Positions 17,662 through 26,950 are shown, counted from the stretch's first letter. The stretch: 64,000 nucleotides of DNA from Devosia sp. (GCF_017744655.1 NZ_JAGIAW010000010.1:1-64000), one strand, 5' to 3'. Numbers and translations are program-made. The notes: generated by a model from the letters alone, not told the origin.

Positions 17662-18954
17662 ATGGATCGTATTCGTTTGGTCGGCGGGAATCCGCTCAAT
17701 GGGGACATCATTATTTCGGGCGCCAAGAATGCCGCCCTGCCCCTGATGATCGCTTCGCTGCTGACCGATGAGCCTTTAGTCCTCAGCAATGTTCCGCGTC
17801 TTGCCGACGTGAAACAGCTCGAACGTATTCTCGAGAATCACGGCGTCGATATCGCCGTGCACGGTCGCCGTCGCGGCGAATCGGATGGCGTCGGCCAGCG
17901 CATGACCTTTCATGCCGCCGATATCGTCGACACCACCGCGCCCTATGATCTTGTCTCAAAAATGCGCGCCAGTTTTTGGGTCATCGGGCCGCTGCTCGCT
18001 CGCTGCCACGAGGCCCGCGTGTCCCTGCCCGGCGGCTGCGCCATCGGCACGCGTCCGGTCGATCTCTTCCTCTTTGGCCTGAAAGAACTCGGCGCCGAGA
18101 TCGATATCGACGAGGGCTATGTGGTTGCTCGCGCGCCCAAGGGTGGTCTCGTCGGCAATCGCATCGTCTTCCCGAAAGTGTCAGTGGGCGCGACGCATAC
18201 GCTTCTCATGGCTGCGACCCTCGCCAAGGGCGTGACAGTCATCGAGAATGCGGCGCAGGAGCCTGAAATCACCAATGTCGCCGAATGCCTTGTCGCCATG
18301 GGCGCCAAGATTTCGGGCATTGGCACGCGCACGCTGACCATTGAGGGCGTCGAAAAGCTGCATGGCGCGAGCGTGGAAGTCATTCCCGATCGCATTGAGA
18401 CCGGTACTTTTGCCATGGCTGCGGCCATGACCGGCGGCGATGTGCTGCTGCGCGGCGCCCGCGCCGAGCACCTGCAGTCAGCTCTGGATATTCTGGCCCG
18501 CACCGGCGTCGACCTGACCACCGAAGCCGATGGCATCCGCGTCAAGCGCAATGGCAATGGCATCCAGCCGGTCGATATCGAAACCCATCCTTTCCCGGGC
18601 TTCCCGACCGACTTGCAGGCCCAGTTCATGGCGCTGATGACCATGAGCCAGGGCACGAGCCATGTGCGCGAAACCATCTTTGAAAACCGCTACATGCACG
18701 TGGCCGAACTTGCCCGCTTCGGCGCCGATATCGCCGTCGATGGGCAGGTCGCGACCATTCACGGCAAGTCCCGGCTCAAGGGCGCACAGGTGATGGCGAC
18801 CGATCTTCGCGCTTCGGTGTCGCTGGTGATTGCCGGCCTTGCCGCCAAGGGCGAGACGATCGTCAACCGCATCTACCATCTCGACCGCGGCTTTGAGCGG
18901 CTGGAAGACAAGCTTTCGCGTTGTGGCGCGGAGATTGAACGTCTGGCTGGCTAG
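17662..18954 (+). CDS. murA: UDP-N-acetylglucosamine 1-carboxyvinyltransferase (MurA)
   Basis: MurA transfers enolpyruvate from PEP to UDP-GlcNAc, the first committed step of peptidoglycan synthesis in the cytoplasm. The 430-residue length is standard. The N-terminal [15 protein letters not shown] motif with the substrate-binding Lys-Asn is present, and the catalytic loop GGCAIGTRP carries Cys126, the residue alkylated by fosfomycin, so the enzyme is predicted to be sensitive to it. A GAGG precedes the ATG. The gene reads away from the tRNA-Thr and is followed by a palindrome and a bidirectional terminator. Confidence 0.97.
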   Translation: MDRIRLVGGNPLNGDIIISGAKNAALPLMIASLLTDEPLVLSNVPRLADVKQLERILENHGVDIAVHGRRRGESDGVGQRMTFHAADIVDTTAPYDLVSKMRASFWVIGPLLARCHEARVSLPGGCAIGTRPVDLFLFGLKELGAEIDIDEGYVVARAPKGGLVGNRIVFPKVSVGATHTLLMAATLAKGVTVIENAAQEPEITNVAECLVAMGAKISGIGTRTLTIEGVEKLHGASVEVIPDRIETGTFAMAAAMTGGDVLLRGARAEHLQSALDILARTGVDLTTEADGIRVKRNGNGIQPVDIETHPFPGFPTDLQAQFMALMTMSQGTSHVRETIFENRYMHVAELARFGADIAVDGQVATIHGKSRLKGAQVMATDLRASVSLVIAGLAAKGETIVNRIYHLDRGFERLEDKLSRCGAEIERLAG

Positions 18955-18971
18955 GGCGCGGCCTGAAGAGC

Positions 18972-18996
18972 AAAATCGCTCCAGTGGAGCGATTTT
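18972..18996. repeat. 25-base palindrome with CGCTCCA-G-TGGAGCG core after murA
   Basis: AAAATCGCTCCA (18972-18983), a central G, then its exact reverse complement (18985-18996). Nearly the same element occurs after infA at 26978-27004. The arms begin with A-runs and end with T-runs, so the transcript could act as a terminator in either direction. Two copies after unrelated genes suggest a dispersed family. Confidence 0.6.
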
Positions 18997-19053
18997 AGCG
19001 CGCTAGGCCATGAGAGCTACGCTCGAATGGCGGGCGACCGTAAAAGCAAAAAG

Positions 19054-19083
19054 AGGCCCGGTGCTTGCGCCGGGCCTTTTTGT
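19054..19083. terminator. Rho-independent terminator between murA and the ABC exporter operon
   Basis: AGGCCCGG (19054-19061) and CCGGGCCT (19070-19077) form an 8-bp G+C stem followed by TTTT on the plus strand, with an A-run before it that becomes a T-run on the minus strand. It can stop murA transcription and also the convergent exporter operon, whose last stop codon is at 19085. Confidence 0.8.
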
Positions 19084-19084
19084 T

Positions 19085-20221
19085 TCAGTCGAGCGTCTGC
19101 CGATAACGCAGCATGGCGACTACCGTGATCACCAGCACGATCACGCCGAGCGCCGTCAGTTCGGCCGTCACATCGAAGGTCCCGGCGCCCTTGAGCATCA
19201 CCTTGCGGATCAGCCGGATGAAATGCGTCGCTGGGACACCAGTGCCGATGGTTTGAGCCCATCCCGGCATGCCGGCGAAGGGGAACATGAAGCCTGAGAG
19301 GAGGATGGAGGGCAGGATGGTGAAAAAACTCAACTGCATGGCCTGCATCTGGTTTTTCGCCACGGTGGAAATGAGAAATCCCAGCGCCAGATTGCCCAGG
19401 ACGAAGAGATTGAAGCCGAAGAAGAAGGCCGTGAATGTGCCGGTGAACGGCACCTGGAACACGGCGAAGGCGGCGACGAGGAAAACCGCGGTCTGCACAT
19501 AGCCGACGAAGACATAGGGCAGGATTTTGCCCAGCATCACTTCCAGCGGAGTCACCGGGGTAGAAATCAGCATTTCCATCGTGCCGCGCTCGCGCTCCTT
19601 GACGATGGCGACGGCGGTGATCATCACCATGGTCATCGAGAGGATGATGGCCAAGAGGCCCGGCACGATATTGGTCGAGGTCTTGCCCTCGGGATTATAT
19701 TGCCGGTGGACGATCACTTCAAAAGGCAGCGGCGCTCCGGCTGCCGGGGAAAGCGGGCCGGTGAGCGTCTGGGCGATGGCGCCATTGACGATGCCACTCA
19801 TGGCAGCCGCGGCGCCGCTGACGGCGGAGGGGTCGGAAGCATCGGCGGCGATGAGGAGATTGGGCCGCAAACCGCGCACGACGTCGCGCTCAAAATCCGC
19901 TGGGATGACGACGATGAAATTCGCCTCGCCCCGCCGCAGCGCTTCTTCGCCGGCATCGGGTCCGCGCACCTGGCCGATGAAATCGAAATAGCCCGACGTA
20001 TCCATGCCTGCCAGCAGGGCCCGGGTCAGAGGCCCATCATCGTTGACCTCCACCAGCGTCGGCAGGTGTCGGGGGTCGGCGTTGATGGCGAAGCCGAAGA
20101 GCATGAGCTGGATGATGGGCAGGCCGATCATCATGCCGAAGGTGACGCGGTCGCGCCGCATCTGGATGAACTCTTTCCAGAGCACGGCGACGAAGCGGCT
20201 CAATGAAAAACGCAGGTTCAT
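19085..20221 (-). CDS. ABC-2 type multidrug exporter permease (YhhJ/YbhR-like)
   Basis: A 378-residue inner-membrane permease. It has one N-terminal transmembrane helix (MIGLPIIQLMLFGFAIN), a periplasmic domain of about 130 residues, then a cluster of five hydrophobic helices from about residue 180, the ABC2_membrane_3 layout. It overlaps the upstream ATPase gene by 4 bases, and the operon also carries an HlyD-like adaptor and a TetR regulator. Together these make a tripartite-style efflux pump. The likely substrates are drugs or organic cations; none can be named from sequence. Confidence 0.88.
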   Translation of the reverse strand: MNLRFSLSRFVAVLWKEFIQMRRDRVTFGMMIGLPIIQLMLFGFAINADPRHLPTLVEVNDDGPLTRALLAGMDTSGYFDFIGQVRGPDAGEEALRRGEANFIVVIPADFERDVVRGLRPNLLIAADASDPSAVSGAAAAMSGIVNGAIAQTLTGPLSPAAGAPLPFEVIVHRQYNPEGKTSTNIVPGLLAIILSMTMVMITAVAIVKERERGTMEMLISTPVTPLEVMLGKILPYVFVGYVQTAVFLVAAFAVFQVPFTGTFTAFFFGFNLFVLGNLALGFLISTVAKNQMQAMQLSFFTILPSILLSGFMFPFAGMPGWAQTIGTGVPATHFIRLIRKVMLKGAGTFDVTAELTALGVIVLVITVVAMLRYRQTLD

Positions 20222-21156
20222 GCCGCGTCACGCGAGAAATTATCCCGCGCCCCTGCCATGAGATAGATGAAGGCCTCCTCAAGCCCCGCCGGCACCTCGC
20301 TCCAGCGCTGTCTTTTGGTTTTTTGGAATTTTGCCACCGTGGCCGCTAAGGCGACTGCGTCGGTGCCCGAGACGTGCAACGCCGAGCCGAAGCGCGCGAC
20401 TTGATCGACGCCCGGCTGACCCTTGAGCTGTTCTTCGAGCGCCACCAGTTCCGGCCCTTCGGCCCGCCAGGTGGTCAGCCCCACCATGGTCGGGATTTCG
20501 GTCGCCCGCCCGTCGATCAGCTTTTTGCCATAGGCAATATAGGTGATGAAGTCGCACTGGATGGCTTCGTCCATGTAGTGCGTCGACACCAGCACCGTGA
20601 CGCCAGCCTTGGAAAGTCGCCTGATCTCGTCCCAGAAATCGCGCCGCGCCTTGGGGTCGACGCCGGCCGTGGGCTCGTCGAGCAGCAGAAGTTTAGGATC
20701 GTGGATAAGACAGGCCGCCAGCGCCAGCCGCTGCTTCCAGCCACCTGAGAGCGTCCCGGCCAATTGCCCTGCCCTGTCGGCCAATCCCAGATCGGCCAGC
20801 GCGCCATCGACGCGGCTCTTCCGGTTCTTCACCCCATACATCCGCGCCACGAAATCGAGATTTTCGCGGATCGTGAGATCCTCATAGAGGCTGAATTTCT
20901 GGGTCATGTAACCCACCTCAGCCTTGATCTTCCCAGCGTCCCGCCGCACGTCGAAGCCAAGGCATTGCCCCTCGCCCTCGTCGGGCAGCAAGAGGCCGCA
21001 AAGCATGCGAATGGTAGTGGTCTTGCCCGAACCGTTCGGTCCCAGAAACCCGTAAATGGCGCCCTTGGGCACGGCGATGTCGAAATGATCGACCACCGTC
21101 TTGTCGCCAAAGCGCTTGGTCAGCCCGCGCACATCGATCACGCGTTCTTCGCTCAT
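20218..21156 (-). CDS. ABC exporter ATP-binding protein (YbhF-like, single domain)
   Basis: A 312-residue nucleotide-binding protein with Walker A GPNGSGKT (about 38-45), the signature TLSGGWKQRL, Walker B LLLLDEPTAGVDP, and the switch His in VSTHYMDEA. It drives the ABC-2 permease encoded next. YbhF of E. coli has two such domains in tandem; this one has a single domain, so it should work as a homodimer. The C-terminal 90 residues form the DrrA-type regulatory extension. It overlaps both neighbours by 4 bases. Confidence 0.9.
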   Translation of the reverse strand: MSEERVIDVRGLTKRFGDKTVVDHFDIAVPKGAIYGFLGPNGSGKTTTIRMLCGLLLPDEGEGQCLGFDVRRDAGKIKAEVGYMTQKFSLYEDLTIRENLDFVARMYGVKNRKSRVDGALADLGLADRAGQLAGTLSGGWKQRLALAACLIHDPKLLLLDEPTAGVDPKARRDFWDEIRRLSKAGVTVLVSTHYMDEAIQCDFITYIAYGKKLIDGRATEIPTMVGLTTWRAEGPELVALEEQLKGQPGVDQVARFGSALHVSGTDAVALAATVAKFQKTKRQRWSEVPAGLEEAFIYLMAGARDNFSRDAA

Positions 21157-22085
21157 GGCAGCACGGTGACCGGCTGGCCCGGCTGCAGCTTTGCCGCATC
21201 ATCGAGCCGTGCTTCGACAAGATAGACGAGCCGGCTGCGCTCCTCGGTCGAATAGATCACTGGCGGCGTCGTCTGCGCTTCGCTCGCAATATGCACAATA
21301 GTTGCCGCCATATCGGCGCAGCCATCGCAGGTGACGGTCACGGCTTGGCCGATGGACAACGCCGAACGCGCCGTTTCCGGCACGAAGAAGCGGGCCTCCA
21401 GCGCCTGAGCCGGCAGAATGGAGGCAATGGGCGTCCCCACCGCCGCCACTTCGCCCGAGGCATAATAGAGTTTTTCGATCATCCCGGCCGCCGGCGCATA
21501 GACCTGCCTCTCACTGAGGTTCAGCCGCGCCCCCTCGGCATCAGCCTCGGCCGCCGCGAGATTAGCCTCCGCCGCAACCTGCTGGCCCGATCGCGCCGGC
21601 AATTCGGCGACGGCAAGCTGCGCCTTCAACTGGCTCACCTGCGCCTCAGCCGAAGCCAGCGCATTACTGTCCACCTCGACCTTGGCCGCCGAAACCGTGC
21701 CCGCCTTCTCAAGCTGCTGGCTGCGCGTGAGATTGGTCCGCGCCAGTCCCAGATCCGCCTCGGCCTTGCTCAGCGACGCGCGGATGACATCGAGTTCCTC
21801 GCTGCGGCTGCCGGTTTCGAGGTTTTCGAGCGTTGCCCGCGCCGCTGCCACCCGCGCCTCGGCGGCTGCGAGCAGCGCCTGTTGCTGGCTCTGGTCGAGA
21901 ACGACCAAGAGGTCGCCCTCTGCCACCGCCTGCCCTTCGGCCACGGCGATCGAGGTGATCCGCCCGGCGCTCACCGGGGCGACATAGACATAGTCGGCCT
22001 CGATATAGCCGGTGAACCCTGGGTCAGGCGCAGGGGAAAACAAGGCCAAAAACGCAGCAAACAGACCGCCGAAAAAGTCGCTCAT
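21153..22085 (-). CDS. HlyD-family periplasmic adaptor of the ABC exporter
   Basis: A 310-residue membrane-fusion protein: an N-terminal membrane anchor (FFGGLFAAFLALF), a first biotinyl-lipoyl half (ITSIAVAEGQAVAEGDLLVVLDQ), a long Ala/Glu/Leu-rich alpha-helical hairpin (about 65-180), then the second lipoyl half and beta-barrel. It would span the periplasm and link the permease to an outer-membrane channel encoded elsewhere. A CDGCADM pair in the barrel is unusual and may form a disulfide. Start and stop overlap the neighbouring genes by 4 bases each, so the whole operon is translationally coupled. Confidence 0.87.
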   Translation of the reverse strand: MSDFFGGLFAAFLALFSPAPDPGFTGYIEADYVYVAPVSAGRITSIAVAEGQAVAEGDLLVVLDQSQQQALLAAAEARVAAARATLENLETGSRSEELDVIRASLSKAEADLGLARTNLTRSQQLEKAGTVSAAKVEVDSNALASAEAQVSQLKAQLAVAELPARSGQQVAAEANLAAAEADAEGARLNLSERQVYAPAAGMIEKLYYASGEVAAVGTPIASILPAQALEARFFVPETARSALSIGQAVTVTCDGCADMAATIVHIASEAQTTPPVIYSTEERSRLVYLVEARLDDAAKLQPGQPVTVLP

Positions 22086-22726
22086 GGCGTCTCCTCTCCG
22101 CCCGCAGGCGAAATGCCGTGAAACAGGATATCGAGGTGATTTTCGACCAGCCGGTCGAGCGCCAGGCCTCCTTCAGGCCGAATGCCGAAAACTTCGCTCA
22201 ATGCCACATGGGCCACGATGGGCCCGACAATGGACCGCACCGTCATTTCCGGATCGATTTTTCGCAATTGCCCCGAGGCGACGCCCTTGGCGATGAGTGC
22301 CGTCAGCGTGGGGATCACCTTGCCCAGCACCTCGCGTCGATAGAGTTCGGCAATGGCGGGAAAATTCATGATCTCGCGCAGGATCAGCCGCGGCACAGCA
22401 AGATTGTTGGGATCGGACAGCAGCTTTTGCAGCGCATGCACCAGCATGGCGATAGGCAGGCGCGGATCGCCTTCGAACTGAGCCATATCCGGCACCGCCC
22501 GCTCGGCAATCGGCGCCACCGCGCGCCGGACAATCCCCTCCATCAGTGCTTCCTTGGAAGGGAAGTAGAGATAGACCGTGCCCTTGGAGACACCGGCCCG
22601 CCGCGCCACCTCGTCCACCTTGGTCGCGGCAAAGCCCTTCTCCGCGAACACGGCCAAGGCCGCATCCAGCATTTCATCCGGCCGCGCCTCGGCCCTTCGG
22701 CGGAATTTTTTATCGGTGGTGTTCAT
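22082..22726 (-). CDS. TetR/AcrR-family repressor of the exporter operon
   Basis: A 214-residue regulator with a TetR helix-turn-helix in the N-terminal 60 residues (the recognition part is ATKVDEVARRAGVSKGTVYLYFPSKEAL) and a ligand-binding C-terminal domain. The ATG at 22726 is chosen: a longer frame to 22762 would begin inside the operator palindrome 22736-22759. It is the first gene of the operon, so it likely represses itself and the pump until a substrate binds. CecR (YbiH) of E. coli has the same position beside ybhGFSR. Confidence 0.88.
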   Translation of the reverse strand: MNTTDKKFRRRAEARPDEMLDAALAVFAEKGFAATKVDEVARRAGVSKGTVYLYFPSKEALMEGIVRRAVAPIAERAVPDMAQFEGDPRLPIAMLVHALQKLLSDPNNLAVPRLILREIMNFPAIAELYRREVLGKVIPTLTALIAKGVASGQLRKIDPEMTVRSIVGPIVAHVALSEVFGIRPEGGLALDRLVENHLDILFHGISPAGGEETP

Positions 22727-22735
22727 AGGACGACC

Positions 22736-22759
22736 ATAACTGACTGACTGGTCAGTTAT
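22736..22759. promoter_or_regulatory. Operator dyad for the TetR repressor
   Basis: ATAACTGAC (22736-22744) and GTCAGTTAT (22751-22759) are perfect 9-base arms separated by 6 bases. The dyad ends 10 bases before the regulator's start codon, so a bound TetR dimer would block transcription or the early transcript of the exporter operon. This size and placement are typical of TetR operators. Confidence 0.75.
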
Positions 22760-22784
22760 CAATAGGCATTCGCGACCGCCGACC

Positions 22785-22940
22785 TTCCCTCACCCCTTGC
22801 GGGAGAGGGACAGATTTTCTGCGTCCAGCAGAAAATCAGGGTGAGGGGTATTCTCTCCTCCGCAGAGGAGCTTGCGAGAACACCGCATACCCCTCATCCG
22901 CCCCTTTGGGGCACCTTCTCCCGCAGGGGGAGAAGGAGGC
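22785..22940. repeat. Dispersed intergenic repeat mosaic (RIME/BRUR-like)
   Basis: A nested set of inverted repeats: CCCTCACCC (22787-22795) pairs with GGGTGAGGG (22839-22847), enclosing GATTTTCTGC (22813-22822) paired with GCAGAAAATC (22828-22837). A further CTTCTCCC...GGGAGAAGG hairpin follows. The same word set (CCCTCACCC, CTCATCCGCC, CTTCTCCCCC, GGGAGAAGG) recurs at 56288-56413. Such palindromic mosaics are common between genes in rhizobia and relatives. The 282-base gap 22763-23044 holds nothing else. Confidence 0.7.
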
Positions 22941-23044
22941 GCGGTGCTTGAGACAAGAGCCCCCACTTCCCCCCGAACCCTCAAGCTTGTAGATCAGCCC
23001 CTGCATGACCAAATGTGGCAGAACCAATTTTGCGAGCTGACCCT

Positions 23045-23479
23045 ATGACCGATCTCAAGCTTCTGGCGCTTGATACTGAAGATCTCGCCGTGCTTTCCGC
23101 CCATGTGCAGGATGCCGTCGTGCGCACCGTCGATATGGGCTATGCCCGCGGCGACCGGCGCTTTGCTCTGTTGATGAACCGCTACGACTGGACCGAAGAC
23201 AAGCCGCGCAGCAAAGGCCTCCGTAAGCGCTCCGGGCTGCACTTCGACCGCGTGCTCAACGTCGCCTATGCCGGATTTGACCCTGCCTCGCCCGAAGGCG
23301 TGCTCAACCTCCTGGCGCTAACGTTTACGCCCGGCCCCGATGGTGTGTCAGGCGTGGTGGAAATCACCTTTGCAGGCGGCGGCACGGTGCGATTGACGGT
23401 GGAGGTGCTTGAGGCACGGCTGGCCGACCTTGGGGCAACCTGGGCCGCGGCGGCAAAGCCGGCACATAAGCTCGATTGA
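23045..23479 (+). CDS. DUF2948 family protein
   Basis: A 144-residue member of a family found in Hyphomicrobiales beside hisD; no function is known. ATG 23045 is chosen over an upstream GTG at 23015 because the family starts near M-T-D-L-K. The protein is compact alpha/beta without signal peptide or membrane helix and has a conserved central region RFALLMNRYDWTED. In related genomes murA, DUF2948 and hisD are close neighbours; here the exporter operon splits murA from this gene and a TIR gene splits it from hisD. Confidence 0.8.
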   Translation: MTDLKLLALDTEDLAVLSAHVQDAVVRTVDMGYARGDRRFALLMNRYDWTEDKPRSKGLRKRSGLHFDRVLNVAYAGFDPASPEGVLNLLALTFTPGPDGVSGVVEITFAGGGTVRLTVEVLEARLADLGATWAAAAKPAHKLD

Positions 23480-23509
23480 GGCTCGCCGCCAGCCTAGCCC
23501 ATCCCGTAC

Positions 23510-24250
23510 TTATAGGAGGGCAGCGTAGGTCGCGAAGTTTTCAAGTGGCACGAGTTCGTAGACTCCAGCGCTTGCGCCGACCCTCGTGCCCATAGCCATG
23601 CCGCGCCCATTGACAGTCAACATGCCTAAGTTGACCGCATCTGTGGCGAAGGGGACCATGTTTTGCTCCGCGATGGAAGGAACAAGCACATCCGTGTCGG
23701 CCTCACCTCTGGCCAGCTTGGGCAACAAATCAGGATTCCACAAGCACAACTGCCGGAGCCAACCCACAGCACCTCGCTCCATTTGGACCTTGAACGTTGC
23801 CTCCTTATAGCCGCTTGCGCGACCGGCGAAGTCCACGTTCGGCGGCTGACAACCGACAGCTTTAGCGACTAGACCATAAAGGTGTTCCAAGTGCACAGCA
23901 TCTGAAAGCATCAGACCTTGAAAGCTATTCAAAGGGGCGGGCAGATGCGCAGGTTCAAGACCCGAATGGCAAAGCGGGATTGTCGGAATATTGCGAATCC
24001 AGCCTGCGCCGAACTCGACAAACACCCATCCCCTAGTAACAGCCAAAGGAGACAACAGACCCACAACGATGTCAGCCGTAGCTAGTTTGGACTTAATAGC
24101 CTGATGCCACTCTTGGCCTGCGTTTATGCTATCCAAGTTCGAAGAGACAAAAACTTCGCACATTCCGAGGAAATCGCCGATCAGGTGCTTTTGAAATTGA
24201 CCAGCAATCTCTTTGTCGGCGGCAGCATGGCTAATGAAAACAAGCGGCAT
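23510..24250 (-). CDS. TIR-domain protein, solitary, inserted in a core gene block
   Basis: A 246-residue protein whose first 130 residues form a TIR domain: LVFISHAAADKEIA as the first strand and loop, a D-x-I-x-A-G-x-E-W loop (residues 40-48), and WVFVEFGAGW with Glu79 in the position of the NADase catalytic glutamate. The C-terminal 110 residues are unrecognised. It reads against its core neighbours DUF2948 and hisD and has plainer, less G+C-biased codons, so it is likely horizontally acquired. Bacterial TIR proteins often act as NAD-depleting effectors or make cyclic ADP-ribose signals in defence. No partner gene (SIR2, ThsA, Argonaute) is adjacent, so function is uncertain. Confidence 0.8.
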   Translation of the reverse strand: MPLVFISHAAADKEIAGQFQKHLIGDFLGMCEVFVSSNLDSINAGQEWHQAIKSKLATADIVVGLLSPLAVTRGWVFVEFGAGWIRNIPTIPLCHSGLEPAHLPAPLNSFQGLMLSDAVHLEHLYGLVAKAVGCQPPNVDFAGRASGYKEATFKVQMERGAVGWLRQLCLWNPDLLPKLARGEADTDVLVPSIAEQNMVPFATDAVNLGMLTVNGRGMAMGTRVGASAGVYELVPLENFATYAALL

Positions 24251-24396
24251 TCTTTACCTCCCTGTCCTAAAAATCTGCCCTGATTCTGGACAATGAACCA
24301 GAGGCCTGGGTCGGTCTCACCCCATTCCCCCTTGCGATCAAACTCCCCATCGGGATAGATCGCATCACTCCACTTCGCCGCTATCCCGGACCGCCA

Positions 24397-25689
24397 ATGC
24401 CTCTACGCCTCGACAGCGCCGCTTCTGATTTCGAGTCCCGCTTTGTCGAGCTGCTTGCCAGCAAGCGCGAGGCCTCCCAGGAAGTGGGCGATATCGTCGC
24501 CGGGATCATTGCCGACGTCCGTGCCCGCGGCGACGAGGCAGTGGCCGAACTCACCAACAAGTTCGACAAGGCCGGCGTCACCCCGGAAACCCTGCGCTTC
24601 TCCGAAGAAGAGATCGCCGAAGCCGCCGCCCGCGTGACCCCCGACGTGCGTGAAGCGCTGCAGACCGCCCATGATCGCATCAAGTCGCATCACGAGCGGC
24701 AGATGCCCAAGGATGATCTCTATACCGACGCGCTCGGCGTGACCCTCGGCTCGCGCTGGACCGCCATTGACGCCGTCGGCATCTATGTCCCCGGCGGCCT
24801 CGCCTCCTACCCCTCTTCCGTGTTGATGAATGCCGTGCCGGCAAAGGTCGCTGGCGTTTCGCGCATCGCCATGGTCGTGCCCACGCCCAATGGCCAGCTC
24901 GCCTCAGCCATTCTCTGCGCCGCCCAGATTGCCGGCGTCACCGAAATTTACCGCGTCGGCGGCGCCCAGGCCGTCGCCGCCCTCGCCTATGGCACCGATG
25001 CAATCCCCCGCGTCGACAAGATCATGGGCCCAGGCAATGCCTTCGTGGCCGCCGCCAAGCGCCAGGTTTTCGGCCAGGTCGGTATCGACCTCATCGCCGG
25101 TCCCTCGGAAGTGCTCGTCATTGCCGACCACTCGGCCAACCCAGCCTGGGTTGCATCCGATCTCATCGCCCAGGCCGAACACGGCGGCGGCGCTCAGTCG
25201 ATCCTCGTGACGACGGATGCAAAGCTGGCCGACGCCGTCGAGGCCGAAGTCGACCGCCAGCTCAGCCTCCTCCCCAAAGAGTCCATCGCTCGCGAGGGCT
25301 GGGATGAGTTCGGCGCGGTCATCACCGTCGATTCGCTCAAAACGGCTACCAACCTCGCCAATCGCATCGCCTCCGAGCACGTCGAACTCGCAATCGACGA
25401 CCCGCAATCGCTGGTCCCCGCCATCCGCCATGCCGGCGCGATCTTCCTCGGCCACCACACGCCGGAAGCCATTGGCGACTATGTTGGCGGCTCCAATCAT
25501 GTCCTACCCACCGCCCGCTCTGCGCGCTTTGCCTCGGGCCTCGGCGTGCTCGATTTCGTCAAGCGCACGTCAATTCTGGGCTGCACCCCCTCCTCGCTTT
25601 CGGCACTCGCCGAGGCGGCAGTCACCATCGCCGAGGTCGAAGCGCTCGACGGACACGGGCGCTCCATTTCGATTCGGCTCAACCATTGA
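24397..25689 (+). CDS. hisD: Histidinol dehydrogenase (HisD)
   Basis: HisD performs the last two steps of histidine synthesis, oxidising L-histidinol to histidine with two NAD+ in the cytoplasm. The 430-residue length is normal. The family segments are present: GIYVPGG, the HNRxP-like region replaced by IRVGGAQAVAALAYG, GPGNAFVAAAKR, DLIAGPSEVLVIAD, the zinc-ligand region LIAQAEHGGGAQ, and GGSNHVLPT. The gene overlaps the start of the downstream UPF0262-phosphatase gene, keeping the conserved hisD-UPF0262 order. Confidence 0.97.
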   Translation: MPLRLDSAASDFESRFVELLASKREASQEVGDIVAGIIADVRARGDEAVAELTNKFDKAGVTPETLRFSEEEIAEAAARVTPDVREALQTAHDRIKSHHERQMPKDDLYTDALGVTLGSRWTAIDAVGIYVPGGLASYPSSVLMNAVPAKVAGVSRIAMVVPTPNGQLASAILCAAQIAGVTEIYRVGGAQAVAALAYGTDAIPRVDKIMGPGNAFVAAAKRQVFGQVGIDLIAGPSEVLVIADHSANPAWVASDLIAQAEHGGGAQSILVTTDAKLADAVEAEVDRQLSLLPKESIAREGWDEFGAVITVDSLKTATNLANRIASEHVELAIDDPQSLVPAIRHAGAIFLGHHTPEAIGDYVGGSNHVLPTARSARFASGLGVLDFVKRTSILGCTPSSLSALAEAAVTIAEVEALDGHGRSISIRLNH

Positions 25690-26657
25690 GCATCTCCATG
25701 GGCACAAGCGAGGCGGCCTCCAGCACCAATCGTCTGGTCACCGTCACGCTCGACCCCAATACGATCACTTCCATAAATCCCGACGAAGTGCATGAATGGC
25801 GCATCGCCATTTATGACCTCCTCGAATCCAACAGTTTTCGGCCCGCCCGCGTCGCCGCCGAAGGGCCCTATGCGCTCCACGTTTCGATCATCGGCAATTC
25901 CATCGTGCTGGACGTGCGCCACCCCGAAACCTTCCAGCCGATCGCCGCGCATTATATCTCGCTGACCCCGTTCCGCCGGCTGATCCGCGATTATTTCCGT
26001 ATTCGCGACGCCTATTACGAGGCGATCCGCTCGGCCCAACCGTTCCAGATCGAAACCGTCGATATGGCGCGCCGCGGTATGCACAACGAGGCGGCCGAGC
26101 TGCTGCGCACGCGGCTTCACAACAAGATCATCATCGATCTCAACACCGCGCGGCGCCTCTTCACCCTCATCTGCGCCGTGCAGCCCTATGCGAGCCGCAT
26201 TGACGAAGCGACGAGCGAACTGCCCTCCGTGCTCTTTGTCTGCTCGATGAATTCGGTGCGCTCGCCCATCGCCGCCGCCCTTGCCCGCCAGGCTTTCCCC
26301 GGCCGCATCATTGCTCGCTCCGTAGGCGTCAATGGCGGCAAGGCCGACCAATTCGTGCATGAGGTGATGGAAGAGATCGGCATTGATATGTCGGTCCACA
26401 CGCCCCATATTCTCGATGAGCTCGTTGCCAACCGCTTCGATCTTGTCATCACCCTGTCCGATGACGCCCCCGATGCCGTGGCCAAGAAGGGTCTCGAGGC
26501 GGGCGAAATCGAACAATGGACGGTGCCGGACCCCTCGCTCGTTGAGGGTAGTCGCGAGGTAGTTCTGTCGGCCTATCGTGAACTTCGCGATGGTCTCAGA
26601 CGCCGCGTTCGCACTCGTTTGGAGCCACTGGTTTCCGGTAGTTCACAAAGCCACTGA
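25686..26657 (+). CDS. Fusion of UPF0262 protein and low-molecular-weight phosphotyrosine phosphatase-like domain
   Basis: One uninterrupted 323-residue frame joins two proteins that are usually separate neighbours after hisD in Hyphomicrobiales. Residues about 15-175 are UPF0262 (unknown role). Residues about 180-320 are a low-molecular-weight phosphatase with the P-loop [10 protein letters not shown] (nucleophile Cys186, Arg192) and the acid Asp in VPDPS (about 282), so catalysis looks intact; arsenate reductases share this fold. Starts are TTG 25686 (overlapping hisD) or ATG 25698. The fusion suggests the two domains act on the same process. Confidence 0.85.
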   Translation: MSISMGTSEAASSTNRLVTVTLDPNTITSINPDEVHEWRIAIYDLLESNSFRPARVAAEGPYALHVSIIGNSIVLDVRHPETFQPIAAHYISLTPFRRLIRDYFRIRDAYYEAIRSAQPFQIETVDMARRGMHNEAAELLRTRLHNKIIIDLNTARRLFTLICAVQPYASRIDEATSELPSVLFVCSMNSVRSPIAAALARQAFPGRIIARSVGVNGGKADQFVHEVMEEIGIDMSVHTPHILDELVANRFDLVITLSDDAPDAVAKKGLEAGEIEQWTVPDPSLVEGSREVVLSAYRELRDGLRRRVRTRLEPLVSGSSQSH

Positions 26658-26731
26658 TTTGCAGTAGGTTCCGCCAAAATTGCGGCCGCCGCCGAGCAAT
26701 TTCGCACGCGGGGGTCTTCCCAGGAGAAAGT

Positions 26732-26950
26732 ATGGCCAAAGAAGAAGTGCTCGAATTCCCGGGCGTGGTCACCGAATTGCTTCCCAACGCGACCTTCCGG
26801 GTCAAGCTGGAAAACGAACACGAGATCATCGCTCACACCGCCGGCCGCATGCGCAAGAACCGTATCCGTGTTCTCGCCGGCGACAAGGTGCTGTGCGAAA
26901 TGACTCCTTACGACCTGACCAAGGGTCGCATCACCTATCGTTTCAAGTAA
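26732..26950 (+). CDS. infA: Translation initiation factor IF-1
   Basis: A 72-residue single OB-fold protein that binds the ribosomal A site during initiation with IF-2 and IF-3. It has full length and the conserved segments [33 protein letters not shown] and [20 protein letters not shown] site precedes the ATG. It is followed by a short hairpin and a palindrome before maf. Confidence 0.98.
   Translation: MAKEEVLEFPGVVTELLPNATFRVKLENEHEIIAHTAGRMRKNRIRVLAGDKVLCEMTPYDLTKGRITYRFK

Noticed and set aside
25686..26657. Frameshift or assembly artefact joining UPF0262 and the phosphatase
   Set aside because: The frame is continuous, the linker has normal codon use and both domains are complete; an artefact is possible but unsupported.
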